This document shows positions 34,280 to 42,790 of a stretch of DNA of 64,000 bases, in pieces; within the stretch, counting starts at the first letter, position 1, and every line of letters begins with the position of its first letter. Below the pieces are notes generated by a model. That model had not been told where the DNA came from. It did no database searches and worked only from the letters and a program-made list of their open reading frames with translations. The DNA comes from Marisediminicola sp040546025. GTDB lineage: Bacteria > Actinomycetota > Actinomycetes > Actinomycetales > Microbacteriaceae. The stretch covers positions 62,001 through 126,000 of the forward strand of contig NZ_JBEPNA010000003.1 of assembly GCF_040546025.1 (NCBI RefSeq), written 5' to 3'. The position numbers and the translations under genes were made by a program.

Positions 34280-35212
34280 CTAGGAGACGGTCTCCGCTCG
34301 GTGAACCAGCGCCGCCGCGCCGACGAGCGGCCCGTCGCTTGAGAGCCCGCTCGGCACGACCTTCACCTTGGTCACGAACCCGAACTCGGCCCGTCGTGCG
34401 ATCGCGGCGCGGATGTGGTCGAAGAGGTCGGGGGACACCTGGGAGAACCCGCCGCCGATCGCGACGATCTCCAGGTCGACGAGGGCTGTCGCCGACGCGA
34501 TCGCCTGGCCGATGGCGCGGCCCGCGCGCTCGACGGCGGCGATAGCGATCTCGTCGCCGTCGCGGTAGCTGATCGCGAGGTCTTCACCGGTCTCGCCGGT
34601 CCAGCCCTGTGCCCGCGCCCAGCGCGCCGTGTTGGGACCGGATGCGATCGCCTCGACGCATCCGATTCCGCCGCACTTGCATGGGTCGTCGAAGCCGGCG
34701 ACCTCGACGTGGCCGATGTGCCCGGCATTGCCGGTCGGGCCGGAGACGGTGTTGCCGTGCAGGATCAGGCCTCCACCGATGCCGGTCGAGACGATCATCC
34801 CCATGACGTTGTCGTACCCCTGCGCGGCGCCGACCCAGTGCTCGGCGAGGGCGATGCAGAGGCCATCCATGCGGAGGGTGACGGGAACCCCGGGCACGGT
34901 CTGCTCGGCGAGGGCCTTCAACGGGTAGTCCCGCCAGGACGGGAGGTTGAGCGGGGAGACGAGGCCGAGCGACTCGGTGATCGGGCCGGCGCTGCCGATG
35001 CCCACTCCGATGAGTCTGGCCGGGTCGCCGAGCGTGGTGAGGCTCGCGAGGATCGCCGAGCGGACGGCCGACGTCAGCTGGTCCGACGAGAGCTCTGGCC
35101 CGGTCGGCTCACGGAATCGGCTGCCGGGAACAACGGTGCCGTCGGCGTCGACGAGGGCCGATTCGACCTTGGTCCCCCCGAGGTCGACCGCAAGGGCGAG
35201 GGCGTCACTCAC
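34280..35212 (-). CDS. ROK family sugar kinase (glucokinase-like)
   Basis: A 310-residue ROK protein. The ATP loop is LAVDLGGTKVESALVDADG. The sugar-binding region contains GHIGHVEV, with the zinc site CKCGGIGCVEAIASG (CxCGxxGCxE), and the C-terminal adenosine motif is IVAIGGGFSQ. It has no DNA-binding helix-turn-helix, so it is a kinase and not a repressor, phosphorylating glucose or another hexose. GTG 35212 is chosen. The frame is open to 35254, but only the shorter start gives the family N-terminus. Confidence 0.93.
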   Translation of the reverse strand: MSDALALAVDLGGTKVESALVDADGTVVPGSRFREPTGPELSSDQLTSAVRSAILASLTTLGDPARLIGVGIGSAGPITESLGLVSPLNLPSWRDYPLKALAEQTVPGVPVTLRMDGLCIALAEHWVGAAQGYDNVMGMIVSTGIGGGLILHGNTVSGPTGNAGHIGHVEVAGFDDPCKCGGIGCVEAIASGPNTARWARAQGWTGETGEDLAISYRDGDEIAIAAVERAGRAIGQAIASATALVDLEIVAIGGGFSQVSPDLFDHIRAAIARRAEFGFVTKVKVVPSGLSSDGPLVGAAALVHRAETVS

Positions 35213-35312
35213 GAGCGGAACGGGTTGTTCTGGACGTCTCCATGCGTCGAGCATAGGGGACCCGCCGCGCGCTGTTCGCGAGTGTGTCGGATGCCGCGCG
35301 TAGGGTGTGACC

Positions 35313-35780
35313 GTGAGCGTGCACGAGCTGCAATTCGAGCGTGACTACGAGCTCCCGCGCGGGATTGTCTGGGCGGCGCTCGTCGATCCCGTGCTCGTGA
35401 GCGGCTGGCTCGGCGAAGCCGACATCTACGTCGCGCCCGGAGGCCGCTACCGCCTCGACTGGGTCGGCTCACCGCATTTCCCGGGCACCGACGGCACAAT
35501 TGAGACGATTCTCGCACCGGGCCGCCTCACGATCGCGAGCGAGCGCCACGGAAAGTTCGACTTCCGCCTCGACGAACTCGAGGGTGGTTCCCGCGGGACA
35601 TCCACTCGGCTCCGGCTCACCGTCACCGCAGTGATCGACCCTCCCTTTGCCGGGCGGGTGCGCGAGACGTGGCTCGCGGCACTCGAGCAGCTGGCGGAGC
35701 TTCTGCGCGGGCATCCGGTTGATTGGGCCCGCTATCCGGTGCCCGTCTCGCGGTCACGGCCCGAGCAGGGGCGCGGCTGA
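35313..35780 (+). CDS. SRPBCC (AHSA1-like) family protein
   Basis: A 155-residue START-like protein. The N-terminal ERDYELPRGIVWAALVDPVLVSGWLGEADIYVAPGGRYRLDW stretch is typical of AHSA1/polyketide-cyclase-type SRPBCC proteins, with the hydrophobic ligand cavity and C-terminal helix (RVRETWLAALEQLAELL). A GTAGGG Shine-Dalgarno favours GTG 35313 over GTG 35307. The function is unknown. It diverges from the ROK gene and precedes deoC by 99 bp, so it is probably separately controlled. Confidence 0.88.
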   Translation: MSVHELQFERDYELPRGIVWAALVDPVLVSGWLGEADIYVAPGGRYRLDWVGSPHFPGTDGTIETILAPGRLTIASERHGKFDFRLDELEGGSRGTSTRLRLTVTAVIDPPFAGRVRETWLAALEQLAELLRGHPVDWARYPVPVSRSRPEQGRG

Positions 35781-35813
35781 CCCTCCACCCGTGCGAGTTC
35801 ACGACTGCCATGA

Positions 35814-35832
35814 GGCAGAATTGAATTCTGCC
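35814..35832. promoter_or_regulatory. Perfect palindrome upstream of deoC
   Basis: GGCAGAATTGAATTCTGCC has perfect 9-bp arms around a single base. It is AT-rich in an otherwise GC-rich gap, 47 nt before the deoC ATG. It looks like an operator for a dimeric repressor. A terminator for the SRPBCC gene is less likely because the loop would be one nucleotide. The regulator is not in the window. Confidence 0.55.
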
Positions 35833-35879
35833 GCTTTCCCCGGGGCCCTGCCCGGCCGGCACGTGACTGGAATCGAGCG

Positions 35880-36893
35880 ATGACAGCAACCAAGAACAAC
35901 GCCCTCGCCCCGGCCGAACGGGCCGTGGAACTGATCGGCGGCGACCTCACGGAGAAGAGCCTTCGGCTCCACCTCGAGGGTCTGCCCGGGGTCGACGCCG
36001 TCGGCCTCGAGGCGCGCGCCGCCGCACTCGGAACCCGTTCGATCAAGACGACGTCGAAGGCCTGGGCCCTCGACAAGATCATCGGCCTCATCGACCTCAC
36101 GACACTCGAGGGGGCGGACACCCCCGGCAAGGTGCGCTCGCTCGTGGCCAAGGCGATGACGCCGGATCCCGGAGACCTCTCCACCCCACGGGTCGCCGCG
36201 GTGTGTGTGTATGGCGACATGGTCGCCGACGCCGTCGCCGCGCTGGGGTCGGCCCATTCGGCCGGCCGCGACGACGGCATCAACGTCGCCGCCGTGGCCA
36301 CGGCGTTCCCGAGCGGGCGGGCCTCGCTTGCCGTGAAGCTCGTGGACACGACGGATGCCGTCTCGGCCGGGGCGGACGAGATCGACATGGTGATCGACAG
36401 GGGAGCCTTCCTTGCCGGGCACTACGGCCGGGTGTTCGACCAGATCGTCGCGGTGAAGGAGGCCTGCCGTCGGGACGACGGAAGCTACGCGCACCTCAAG
36501 GTGATCCTCGAGACAGGGGAGCTCACCACCTACGACAACGTGCGTCGGGCGTCGTGGCTCGCGATCCTCGCGGGCGGCGACTTCATCAAGACCTCCACAG
36601 GCAAGGTCGCGCCGGCCGCGACGCTTCCCGTCACCCTGCTGATGCTGCAGGTGGTCGGCGACTGGTACCGGCTCACGGGCGAGAGGATCGGGGTGAAGCC
36701 CGCCGGCGGCATCCGCACCTCGAAGGACGCGATCAAGTACCTCGTCACGGTCGCCGAGACGGTGGGCGAGGAGTGGCTGCAGCCGCACCTGTTCCGCTTC
36801 GGCGCGTCGAGCCTGCTCAACGATGTGCTGCTGCAGCGCCAGAAACTCTCCACCGGCCGGTACTCCGGCCCCGACTACGTGACGATGGACTGA
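35880..36893 (+). CDS. deoC: Deoxyribose-phosphate aldolase
   Basis: A 337-residue DERA, the longer class. It splits 2-deoxyribose 5-phosphate to glyceraldehyde 3-phosphate and acetaldehyde. The Schiff-base Lys is in FIKTSTGK, and the proton-relay Lys is in GVKPAGGIRT. The (beta/alpha)8 barrel contains DEIDMVIDRGAFLAG and KVILETGEL. It is the first gene of an operon with two ALDH-family genes, with 4 nt to the first, and is probably controlled through the palindrome upstream. Confidence 0.97.
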   Translation: MTATKNNALAPAERAVELIGGDLTEKSLRLHLEGLPGVDAVGLEARAAALGTRSIKTTSKAWALDKIIGLIDLTTLEGADTPGKVRSLVAKAMTPDPGDLSTPRVAAVCVYGDMVADAVAALGSAHSAGRDDGINVAAVATAFPSGRASLAVKLVDTTDAVSAGADEIDMVIDRGAFLAGHYGRVFDQIVAVKEACRRDDGSYAHLKVILETGELTTYDNVRRASWLAILAGGDFIKTSTGKVAPAATLPVTLLMLQVVGDWYRLTGERIGVKPAGGIRTSKDAIKYLVTVAETVGEEWLQPHLFRFGASSLLNDVLLQRQKLSTGRYSGPDYVTMD

Positions 36894-36897
36894 AACC

Positions 36898-38373
36898 ATG
36901 AGTTTTCTTGACTACGCTCCGGCCCCCGAGTCGACCGCGATCCTGAACCTGCGCGAGAACTACGGGCTGTTCATCGGCGGTGAGTTCGTCGAGGGCCACG
37001 GCACCCCGTTCTCGACCACCTCGCCGGCGACCGAGAAGCACATCGCCCAGATCGCGAACGCGGATGCCTCCGATGTCGACGCCGCCGTCGCCGCCGCCCG
37101 GCGCGCGTACGACCGCACCTGGTCGAAAATGTCGGGCTCGGACCGCGGCAAGTACCTGTTCCGCATCGCGAGACTCGTGCAGGAGAGGGCCCGGGAGCTC
37201 GCGGTCGCCGAGAGCCTCGACAACGGCAAGCCCATCAAGGAGAGCCGCGACGTCGACATCCCGCTCGTCGCCGCCTGGTTCTTCTACTACGCGGGGTGGG
37301 CCGACAAGCTCGACTACGCGGGCCTCGGGCCGGACCCTCGGTCCCTCGGAGTCGCCGCCCAGGTGATCCCGTGGAACTTCCCGCTGCTCATGCTCGCGTG
37401 GAAGATCGCGCCGGCGCTCGCCGCAGGGAACACCGTGGTGATCAAGCCCGCCGAGACAACACCGCTGACCTCGCTCATCTTCGCGGAGATCCTGCAGCAG
37501 GCCGACCTGCCGCCAGGGGTGGTCAACATCATCACCGGTGCCGGCGACACCGGTCAGGCGCTTGTGAACCACACCGATGTCAACAAGGTCGCGTTCACCG
37601 GATCGACCGCCGTGGGCCGTGCGATCGCGAGGTCGACGGCCGGGTCGGGCAAGAAGCTCACTCTCGAGCTCGGCGGCAAGGCGGCGAACATCGTCTTCGA
37701 CGACGCGCCCATCGACCAGGCCATCGAGGGTATCGTCAACGGCATCTTCTTCAACCAGGGTCACGTCTGCTGCGCTGGATCGCGCCTGTTGGTGCAGGAG
37801 AACATCCACGACGAGGTCGTCTCCCGGCTGAAGGCACGCATGTCGACCCTGCGGGTCGGCGACCCGCTGGATAAGAACACCGATGTCGGGGCGATCAACT
37901 CCCGCGCGCAGCTCGACCGCATCCGCGAGTTGAGCAATGTTGGCGTGGACGAGGGTGCCGAGCGGTGGAGCCCGGCGTGCGAACTGCCGGATGCCGGATT
38001 CTGGTTCGCGCCGACGATTTTCACGGGCGTGTCGACGAGCCACCGGATCGCCAGGGACGAGATCTTCGGCCCGGTGCTCAGCATCCTGACCTTCCGCACC
38101 CCGGCCGAGGCGATCGCCAAGGCCAACAACACCCCCTACGGCCTCTCGGCCGGCATCTGGAGCGACAAGGGCAGCCGGATCCTCGGCGTGGCCGACAAGC
38201 TGCGCGCGGGCGTCGTCTGGGCGAACACGTTCAACCAGTTCGACCCCTCGAGCCCGTTCGGCGGGTACAAGGAGTCCGGCTACGGACGCGAGGGTGGCCG
38301 TCACGGCCTCGCCGCGTACCTCGAATCCCGCGGCTGGACCGCGCCGGCCGTCACGAAGGGAGCACGCAAGTGA
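36898..38373 (+). CDS. NAD-dependent aldehyde dehydrogenase
   Basis: A 491-residue ALDH. The NAD motif is VIPWNFPLLMLAWKIAPALAAG, the general base Glu is in LELGGKAANIVF, and the catalytic Cys is in NQGHVCCAGSRLL. The cofactor and C-terminal motif is EIFGPVLSILTF. Its immediate neighbourhood with deoC makes acetaldehyde the expected substrate, producing acetate. Its stop overlaps the next GTG (GTGA). Chain length is the full family length. Confidence 0.96.
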   Translation: MSFLDYAPAPESTAILNLRENYGLFIGGEFVEGHGTPFSTTSPATEKHIAQIANADASDVDAAVAAARRAYDRTWSKMSGSDRGKYLFRIARLVQERARELAVAESLDNGKPIKESRDVDIPLVAAWFFYYAGWADKLDYAGLGPDPRSLGVAAQVIPWNFPLLMLAWKIAPALAAGNTVVIKPAETTPLTSLIFAEILQQADLPPGVVNIITGAGDTGQALVNHTDVNKVAFTGSTAVGRAIARSTAGSGKKLTLELGGKAANIVFDDAPIDQAIEGIVNGIFFNQGHVCCAGSRLLVQENIHDEVVSRLKARMSTLRVGDPLDKNTDVGAINSRAQLDRIRELSNVGVDEGAERWSPACELPDAGFWFAPTIFTGVSTSHRIARDEIFGPVLSILTFRTPAEAIAKANNTPYGLSAGIWSDKGSRILGVADKLRAGVVWANTFNQFDPSSPFGGYKESGYGREGGRHGLAAYLESRGWTAPAVTKGARK

Positions 38374-39224
38374 GCCACCTCACCGTGCCGAAGACATTCA
38401 AGCTCTACATCGGCGGTAAGTTTCCGCGCAGCGAGTCCGGCCGCGTCTACGAGGTCGTCACTGCGAAGGGCGACTTCCTCGCCAACGCGGCGAAGGCCTC
38501 CCGAAAAGACGCGCGGGATGCCGTCGTCGCGGCACGCTCCGCCGTCCCCGGCTGGTCCAGCGCGACCGGCTACAACCGCGGGCAGGTGCTGTACCGCATC
38601 GCGGAGCTGCTCGAGGGGCGTCGCGCGCAGTTCGTCGACGAGATCCGCCGCTCGGAGGGTGTCAGCGAGTCAGCGGCATCCGCCCAGGTCGACGCCGCCA
38701 TCGACGTGTGGGTCTGGTACGCCGGCTGGGCCGACAAATACGTGCAGGTGGCCGGCAACGGCAACCCCGTAAGCGGTCCCTACTTCAACGTGTCGACCCC
38801 GGAGCCGACCGGCGTCGTGGCGGTCATCGCCCCGCAGGAGTCCTCCCTGCTCGGGCTCGTGAGCGTCGTCGCCCCGGCACTCGTCAGCGGCAACACCGTC
38901 GTGGTCATCGCGAGCGAGGCTGCCCCGCTCAGCGCAATCAGCCTGGGCGAGGTGCTCGCGACCAGCGACGTGCCCGGCGGAGTGGTGAACATCCTCACCG
39001 GGTCGGCGGCGGAGATCGGGCCGTGGCTCGCAAGCCACGCCGACGTCAACGCCTTCGACCTCGCCGGGGCAGGGGACCTGGACTGGGTCGACCTGCAGAT
39101 CGCCGCGGCCGAGACGCTCAAGCGCGTGCTGCCGCCCGAGGCCGGCATTCCGGCTCCCTCGGTCGAGCGCGTGACGTTCTTCACCGAGACCAAGACGGTG
39201 TGGCACACGAAGGGCCTCATCTAG
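38370..39224 (+). CDS. ALDH-family half-protein lacking the catalytic domain
   Basis: 284 residues matching only the N-terminal NAD-binding-like part of ALDH. The core is TGVVAVIAPQESSLLGLVSVVAPALVSGNTVVV and VPGGVVNILTGS. The usual NFP is replaced by PQES and the KPAE loop by IASE, and there is no Cys catalytic motif or C-terminal bridging domain. It therefore cannot be a standard dehydrogenase. GTG 38370 overlaps the ALDH stop, so the two chains are made together and may assemble. It ends at a strong terminator. Confidence 0.88.
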   Translation: MSHLTVPKTFKLYIGGKFPRSESGRVYEVVTAKGDFLANAAKASRKDARDAVVAARSAVPGWSSATGYNRGQVLYRIAELLEGRRAQFVDEIRRSEGVSESAASAQVDAAIDVWVWYAGWADKYVQVAGNGNPVSGPYFNVSTPEPTGVVAVIAPQESSLLGLVSVVAPALVSGNTVVVIASEAAPLSAISLGEVLATSDVPGGVVNILTGSAAEIGPWLASHADVNAFDLAGAGDLDWVDLQIAAAETLKRVLPPEAGIPAPSVERVTFFTETKTVWHTKGLI

Positions 39225-39241
39225 GCACAGGACCCGGCACC

Positions 39242-39282
39242 ACGACGAAGCCCCCACCTTTCGGTGAGGGCTTCGTCGTTCT
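39242..39282. terminator. Bidirectional rho-independent terminator
   Basis: Arms ACGACGAAGCCC (39242-39253) and GGGCTTCGTCGT (39268-39279), plus a further CACC/GGTG inner pairing, give a 16-bp stem with a TTTC loop and a T-rich tail on the plus strand. It serves the deoC operon and the convergent GH16 gene. Confidence 0.85.
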
Positions 39283-39308
39283 CAGACGCCGTCAGTTCGG
39301 CGCGCGCG

Positions 39309-42300
39309 TTACCGGCAGGGCCGCCCGGGGAACTCCGGCTTGCCCGCAAACGCGGGCTTGCCTGGGACCGCCGGCTTGCCCTTGACCTCCGGCTTGCCTC
39401 GGACGGTGCAGGTCTGCACCGGAATGTCCTCGACCAGGGTGACCCGGTCCAGACTCACCGATCCCGCACCGCTGAAGCCGAAGCCGTAGCCCTGCACGTC
39501 GGTGAGGGTGAGGCCGTCGCTCGGTGCGCCGGCCGGCTGGTCCGCGGCACGGGTCAGGTCGGCGAACGGCACCGTCACCTTGCGCCATCCGGCCTGGTTA
39601 TCGACGAAGCTCGTCTCGAACCGCTCGGCGGTGTCTGGCGCCTGGAACACACGGATGTAGTCCAGGGTCAGCGATTGCGGGAACACGAGATCCTCGCCAG
39701 GCGCTCCGCCGAAGTTGCCGCCGACGGCCACGTTGGTGAGCAGCGAGAACGGGTGGTCGTACACCCACTCGTTCGGTGCCACGTCGGCCGGGGTGGCCGA
39801 GTGGTACTGGATGCCGTCGACGAACCAGTCGATCCGCTCCGGGGTCCACTCGACCGAGAAGGTGTGGAACTCCTCGTACACCGGGGTGTCGAACGTGTAG
39901 ATGTCGCCGAACGAGTTGCCTCCGGAGTATCCCGGTCCGTGGATGGTGCCGAAGATCTCATTGGGCAGGCGCCCGACGAACTCCATCACGTCGATCTCGC
40001 CCGTCTGGGGCCAGCCGACCTCGCGGAAGTCGTTGCCGAGCGTCCACACGGCGGGCCAGATTCCGGAGCCCTGGGGCACCTTCACGCGTGACTCGATGCG
40101 GCCGTACTCGAACTCCTGCTTCTGCTCGGTGATGAGGCGGGCCGACGTGTGCGTGCACGGTCCGTACCAGCAGTCGAGGTCGGTGGTCGCCGGGTCGATC
40201 TCGCGAGCGGTGATCACCATGTTGCCGTTGCCGTCATGCGCCGCGTTCTCGGTGCTGTCGGTGTAGTACTGCAGCTCGTCGTTGCCCCAGCCCCAGCCTC
40301 CGGTCTCGTAGGTCCAGTTGTCGGGATTGGCGGGAGTGCCCGCCGCTCCGTCGAACTCGTCGCTCCATACCGGAACCCAGCTGTCGGGCCCCTGGTCGGC
40401 GGCCGCGTTGTCAGCCACCGTCATGGTGACGGTGTCGCCGTCGCCCTCTCCGAGGTACCAGAACGACAGTCCCTCGTAGGCCGACCAGTCCTGACCGGCC
40501 GCGAAGTCGCGCGTGAGAGTCGACTCGCCGCCCGTGGTCACGTCGAGCACGTTCTCGAAGACGTCCTGTCCGGCGTAGGTGCCTGCGGCGGCCTCGCGCA
40601 CCGTGAGGTCGATGTCGCCCTCAGCGTCGAAGAGCCACGGGTGGGTCTCGAAGTCGTCGATGATCGTGAAGTCGATCGGGTCGTCGTCCTGGATGCTCAC
40701 GGTGGCGCTGTCCACGAAACCGAACTCGGCTCCGATCGGGTTCGACAGGTCGATGAGGAAGGTCTCGTCGACCTCGTGCTTGGCGTTCTGCAGGGTCGAG
40801 ACGGTGATGGTCGCCTCACGCTCCCCGGCGGGGATGGTGATCGTGCCGCTGGCCGCGGTGAAGTCGCGGTCGAGCGTCGCGGGCAGGTCCTCGGTCGCGG
40901 TGCGTGCAGCGGACTCCGCCGTCGCGAAGTCGACGGTCACGTCGGTGGCGGAGAGCCGGTTCAGTCGCACGGTCGCGGTGGCATCTGCACCCTCGAGAAC
41001 CTCGTACCCGGCGCGGTCGAATCCGACCGTCAGGGGCACCTCGGCGGCTTGGCCGTAGAGCAGCACATCGTCGTAGTAGAACGTCTGCGTGCCCGGCGTG
41101 GTGAGCGCGCCGAAGGCGAAGCCGTGCATCTCGGTGAGCCCGAGCCCGTCGTTCGGCGCGTTGTTGTTGATGTTCTTGCGCGCGATGTCGGCGAAGTCGA
41201 ACTGCTGGAACTTCCAGCCGGTCCAGTTGTCGGTGTACTCGACAACGAAGCGCTCGGCGTCGTCGACGGTCGAGCCCGGGTTGCGGTTGTCCTGGATGTC
41301 GAGGAACAGACGTGTTCCCGATCCGTTGCCGTGCATCCAGAATCCGATGCCCTCGTAGGTGCTCCAGTCCTGAGTGGTCCACGCGTCGGCGGTGTCGTTG
41401 GTGAAGTTGCTCACGACGACGCCATACGACGTCACGGTGAATGCCGAGGAGAGCACGTCGTTGCCTGCAGCTTGGCCGGGCACGGCCACGGGGGACGGGA
41501 CCGTGCCGAACGAGACGGTGCTGTTCGGGTCTTCGGCATTGAACCAGCCGACCGGCACCGTTCCCGCGGTGCCCGACGGAAGCGCGGCCTCGAAGTCCTC
41601 GACGAGCAGCGTGCGGCCGGTGGGCGGACCGACGACCGGGCCGTCGTTGTCGACGATCGTGATCGTCGCGGCGCTCGGGCTGCCGAGCACCGCGCCGACA
41701 GCGTTGCTGAGGGTCAACGCGAGGTTCTCGCTCGGCTCCTCGGCGTCGTCATCGATCGTGGCGACCGAGATCGTCTTCGTCGTCTCGCCGGCGGCGAACG
41801 TGATCGTGCCAGTCGCGGTGGTGTAGTCGCCGGTGCCGGCGGTACCGTCGCTCGTCGCGTAGTCGACGGTGATGGGGGTGGTGGGTGCAACATTGAGGCG
41901 CACGTTGATGTTGGCGGTGGCTCCCTCGATGACCTCGGCGGATGCGGCGGACAGTGAGACCGTGGGCGTCACCTCGGTGCCCGCGAAGAGCTCGATGTCG
42001 TCGATCTGCACCGTGGCGGTGCCGCTGACGGCGGGAACAGCGTAGCCCCACATGGTGGTGAGGCCGAGGCCGTCGTTCGGTCCCGGGTTGAAGTCGGTGG
42101 AGCGGACCAGCGACGACCACGGGATCTCGATGGGGCGCCATCCGGCCACATCATCGGTGAATTGAAGTTCGAATCGCTCCGATGTGTCGGAGTTGGTCCC
42201 GCCGTCGAAGATCTCGAACTGCAGGACGGCGCCGGAGCCCGTGCCGTTCAGCATGAACCGAACGCCGTCGAAGTCGCTCCAGTCGGCCGCCGCGGGGAAG

Positions 42301-42614
42301 TTGTGGCCGAAGCCGGCGTAGGCGCCGGCGGGAACGTCGAACCCGTAGGAGAGAACCTTTGTCGGTTCGGTCTGGCCGGGCTTCGCCCCGGCGGTGCCCG
42401 GAGTAACGTCGACGATGCCTATCCCGGCCCCGCCGCCCCCTCCGCCATAGGAGAAGTAGGCGGGGGCGGGGGCGCCGGCCTCGAAGTCGTCGACCGTGGA
42501 TACTGTCTCGGCCGCCGCGGCCGAGACACCCCCGACCGCTATCGGCACGATGAGCGCCGGCACGGCAACCGCGGCAGCGATTATCCGTGGGAGCGCTCTC
42601 AAAGTAATGGACAT
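39309..42614 (-). CDS. Secreted multidomain GH16 beta-glucanase with nested catalytic domain
   Basis: A 1101-residue protein. A signal peptide (about 1-36, ending SAAAAE) is followed by CIA30/CBM-like beta-sandwich A (40-212), Calx-beta A (215-325), sandwich B (335-522) and Calx-beta B (526-645). A third sandwich is split into 649-739 and 993-1064, with GH16 (746-992) between the halves. A GKP-repeat tail (1067-1101) is bounded by Cys. GH16 catalytic residues are in GEIDVMEF (Glu873, Asp875, Glu878), typical of laminarinases. It would act on extracellular beta-1,3-glucan. ATG 42614 has GGAGAAG upstream. A CebR-like operator lies in codons 5-9. Confidence 0.9.
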   Translation of the reverse strand: MSITLRALPRIIAAAVAVPALIVPIAVGGVSAAAAETVSTVDDFEAGAPAPAYFSYGGGGGGAGIGIVDVTPGTAGAKPGQTEPTKVLSYGFDVPAGAYAGFGHNFPAAADWSDFDGVRFMLNGTGSGAVLQFEIFDGGTNSDTSERFELQFTDDVAGWRPIEIPWSSLVRSTDFNPGPNDGLGLTTMWGYAVPAVSGTATVQIDDIELFAGTEVTPTVSLSAASAEVIEGATANINVRLNVAPTTPITVDYATSDGTAGTGDYTTATGTITFAAGETTKTISVATIDDDAEEPSENLALTLSNAVGAVLGSPSAATITIVDNDGPVVGPPTGRTLLVEDFEAALPSGTAGTVPVGWFNAEDPNSTVSFGTVPSPVAVPGQAAGNDVLSSAFTVTSYGVVVSNFTNDTADAWTTQDWSTYEGIGFWMHGNGSGTRLFLDIQDNRNPGSTVDDAERFVVEYTDNWTGWKFQQFDFADIARKNINNNAPNDGLGLTEMHGFAFGALTTPGTQTFYYDDVLLYGQAAEVPLTVGFDRAGYEVLEGADATATVRLNRLSATDVTVDFATAESAARTATEDLPATLDRDFTAASGTITIPAGEREATITVSTLQNAKHEVDETFLIDLSNPIGAEFGFVDSATVSIQDDDPIDFTIIDDFETHPWLFDAEGDIDLTVREAAAGTYAGQDVFENVLDVTTGGESTLTRDFAAGQDWSAYEGLSFWYLGEGDGDTVTMTVADNAAADQGPDSWVPVWSDEFDGAAGTPANPDNWTYETGGWGWGNDELQYYTDSTENAAHDGNGNMVITAREIDPATTDLDCWYGPCTHTSARLITEQKQEFEYGRIESRVKVPQGSGIWPAVWTLGNDFREVGWPQTGEIDVMEFVGRLPNEIFGTIHGPGYSGGNSFGDIYTFDTPVYEEFHTFSVEWTPERIDWFVDGIQYHSATPADVAPNEWVYDHPFSLLTNVAVGGNFGGAPGEDLVFPQSLTLDYIRVFQAPDTAERFETSFVDNQAGWRKVTVPFADLTRAADQPAGAPSDGLTLTDVQGYGFGFSGAGSVSLDRVTLVEDIPVQTCTVRGKPEVKGKPAVPGKPAFAGKPEFPGRPCR
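42588..42601. promoter_or_regulatory. CebR-type (LacI family) operator inside the GH16 gene start
   Basis: TGGGAGCGCTCTCA differs at one base from TGGGAGCGCTCCCA, the known site of cellobiose-responsive CebR/CelR repressors in actinobacteria. It spans codons 5-9 of the GH16 gene, 11 nt downstream of its start codon on the minus strand. A repressor bound here would block transcription elongation or initiation. The regulator gene itself is not in the window. Confidence 0.6.
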
Positions 42615-42790
42615 GTCTTCTCCGCCAGATAGTCGACGACCCCCATTGGCCGCCTCCTCTGACCGTCGTCGGCCAGATTCCGCCATCCTAGCCATGAAAT
42701 CGCGTCCGCCACAAAGGTTATTTTTGCTCGACGCCAGAGGGGAACACGAAACCTCCGGCAAGTCACAGGGGTCGCGGCTAGGGTCGGAGA

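Noticed and set aside
40149..41957. Plus-strand ORF of 602 codons opposite the GH16 gene
   Set aside because: The minus strand encodes clear GH16, Calx-beta and sandwich domains. The plus-strand frame has none.
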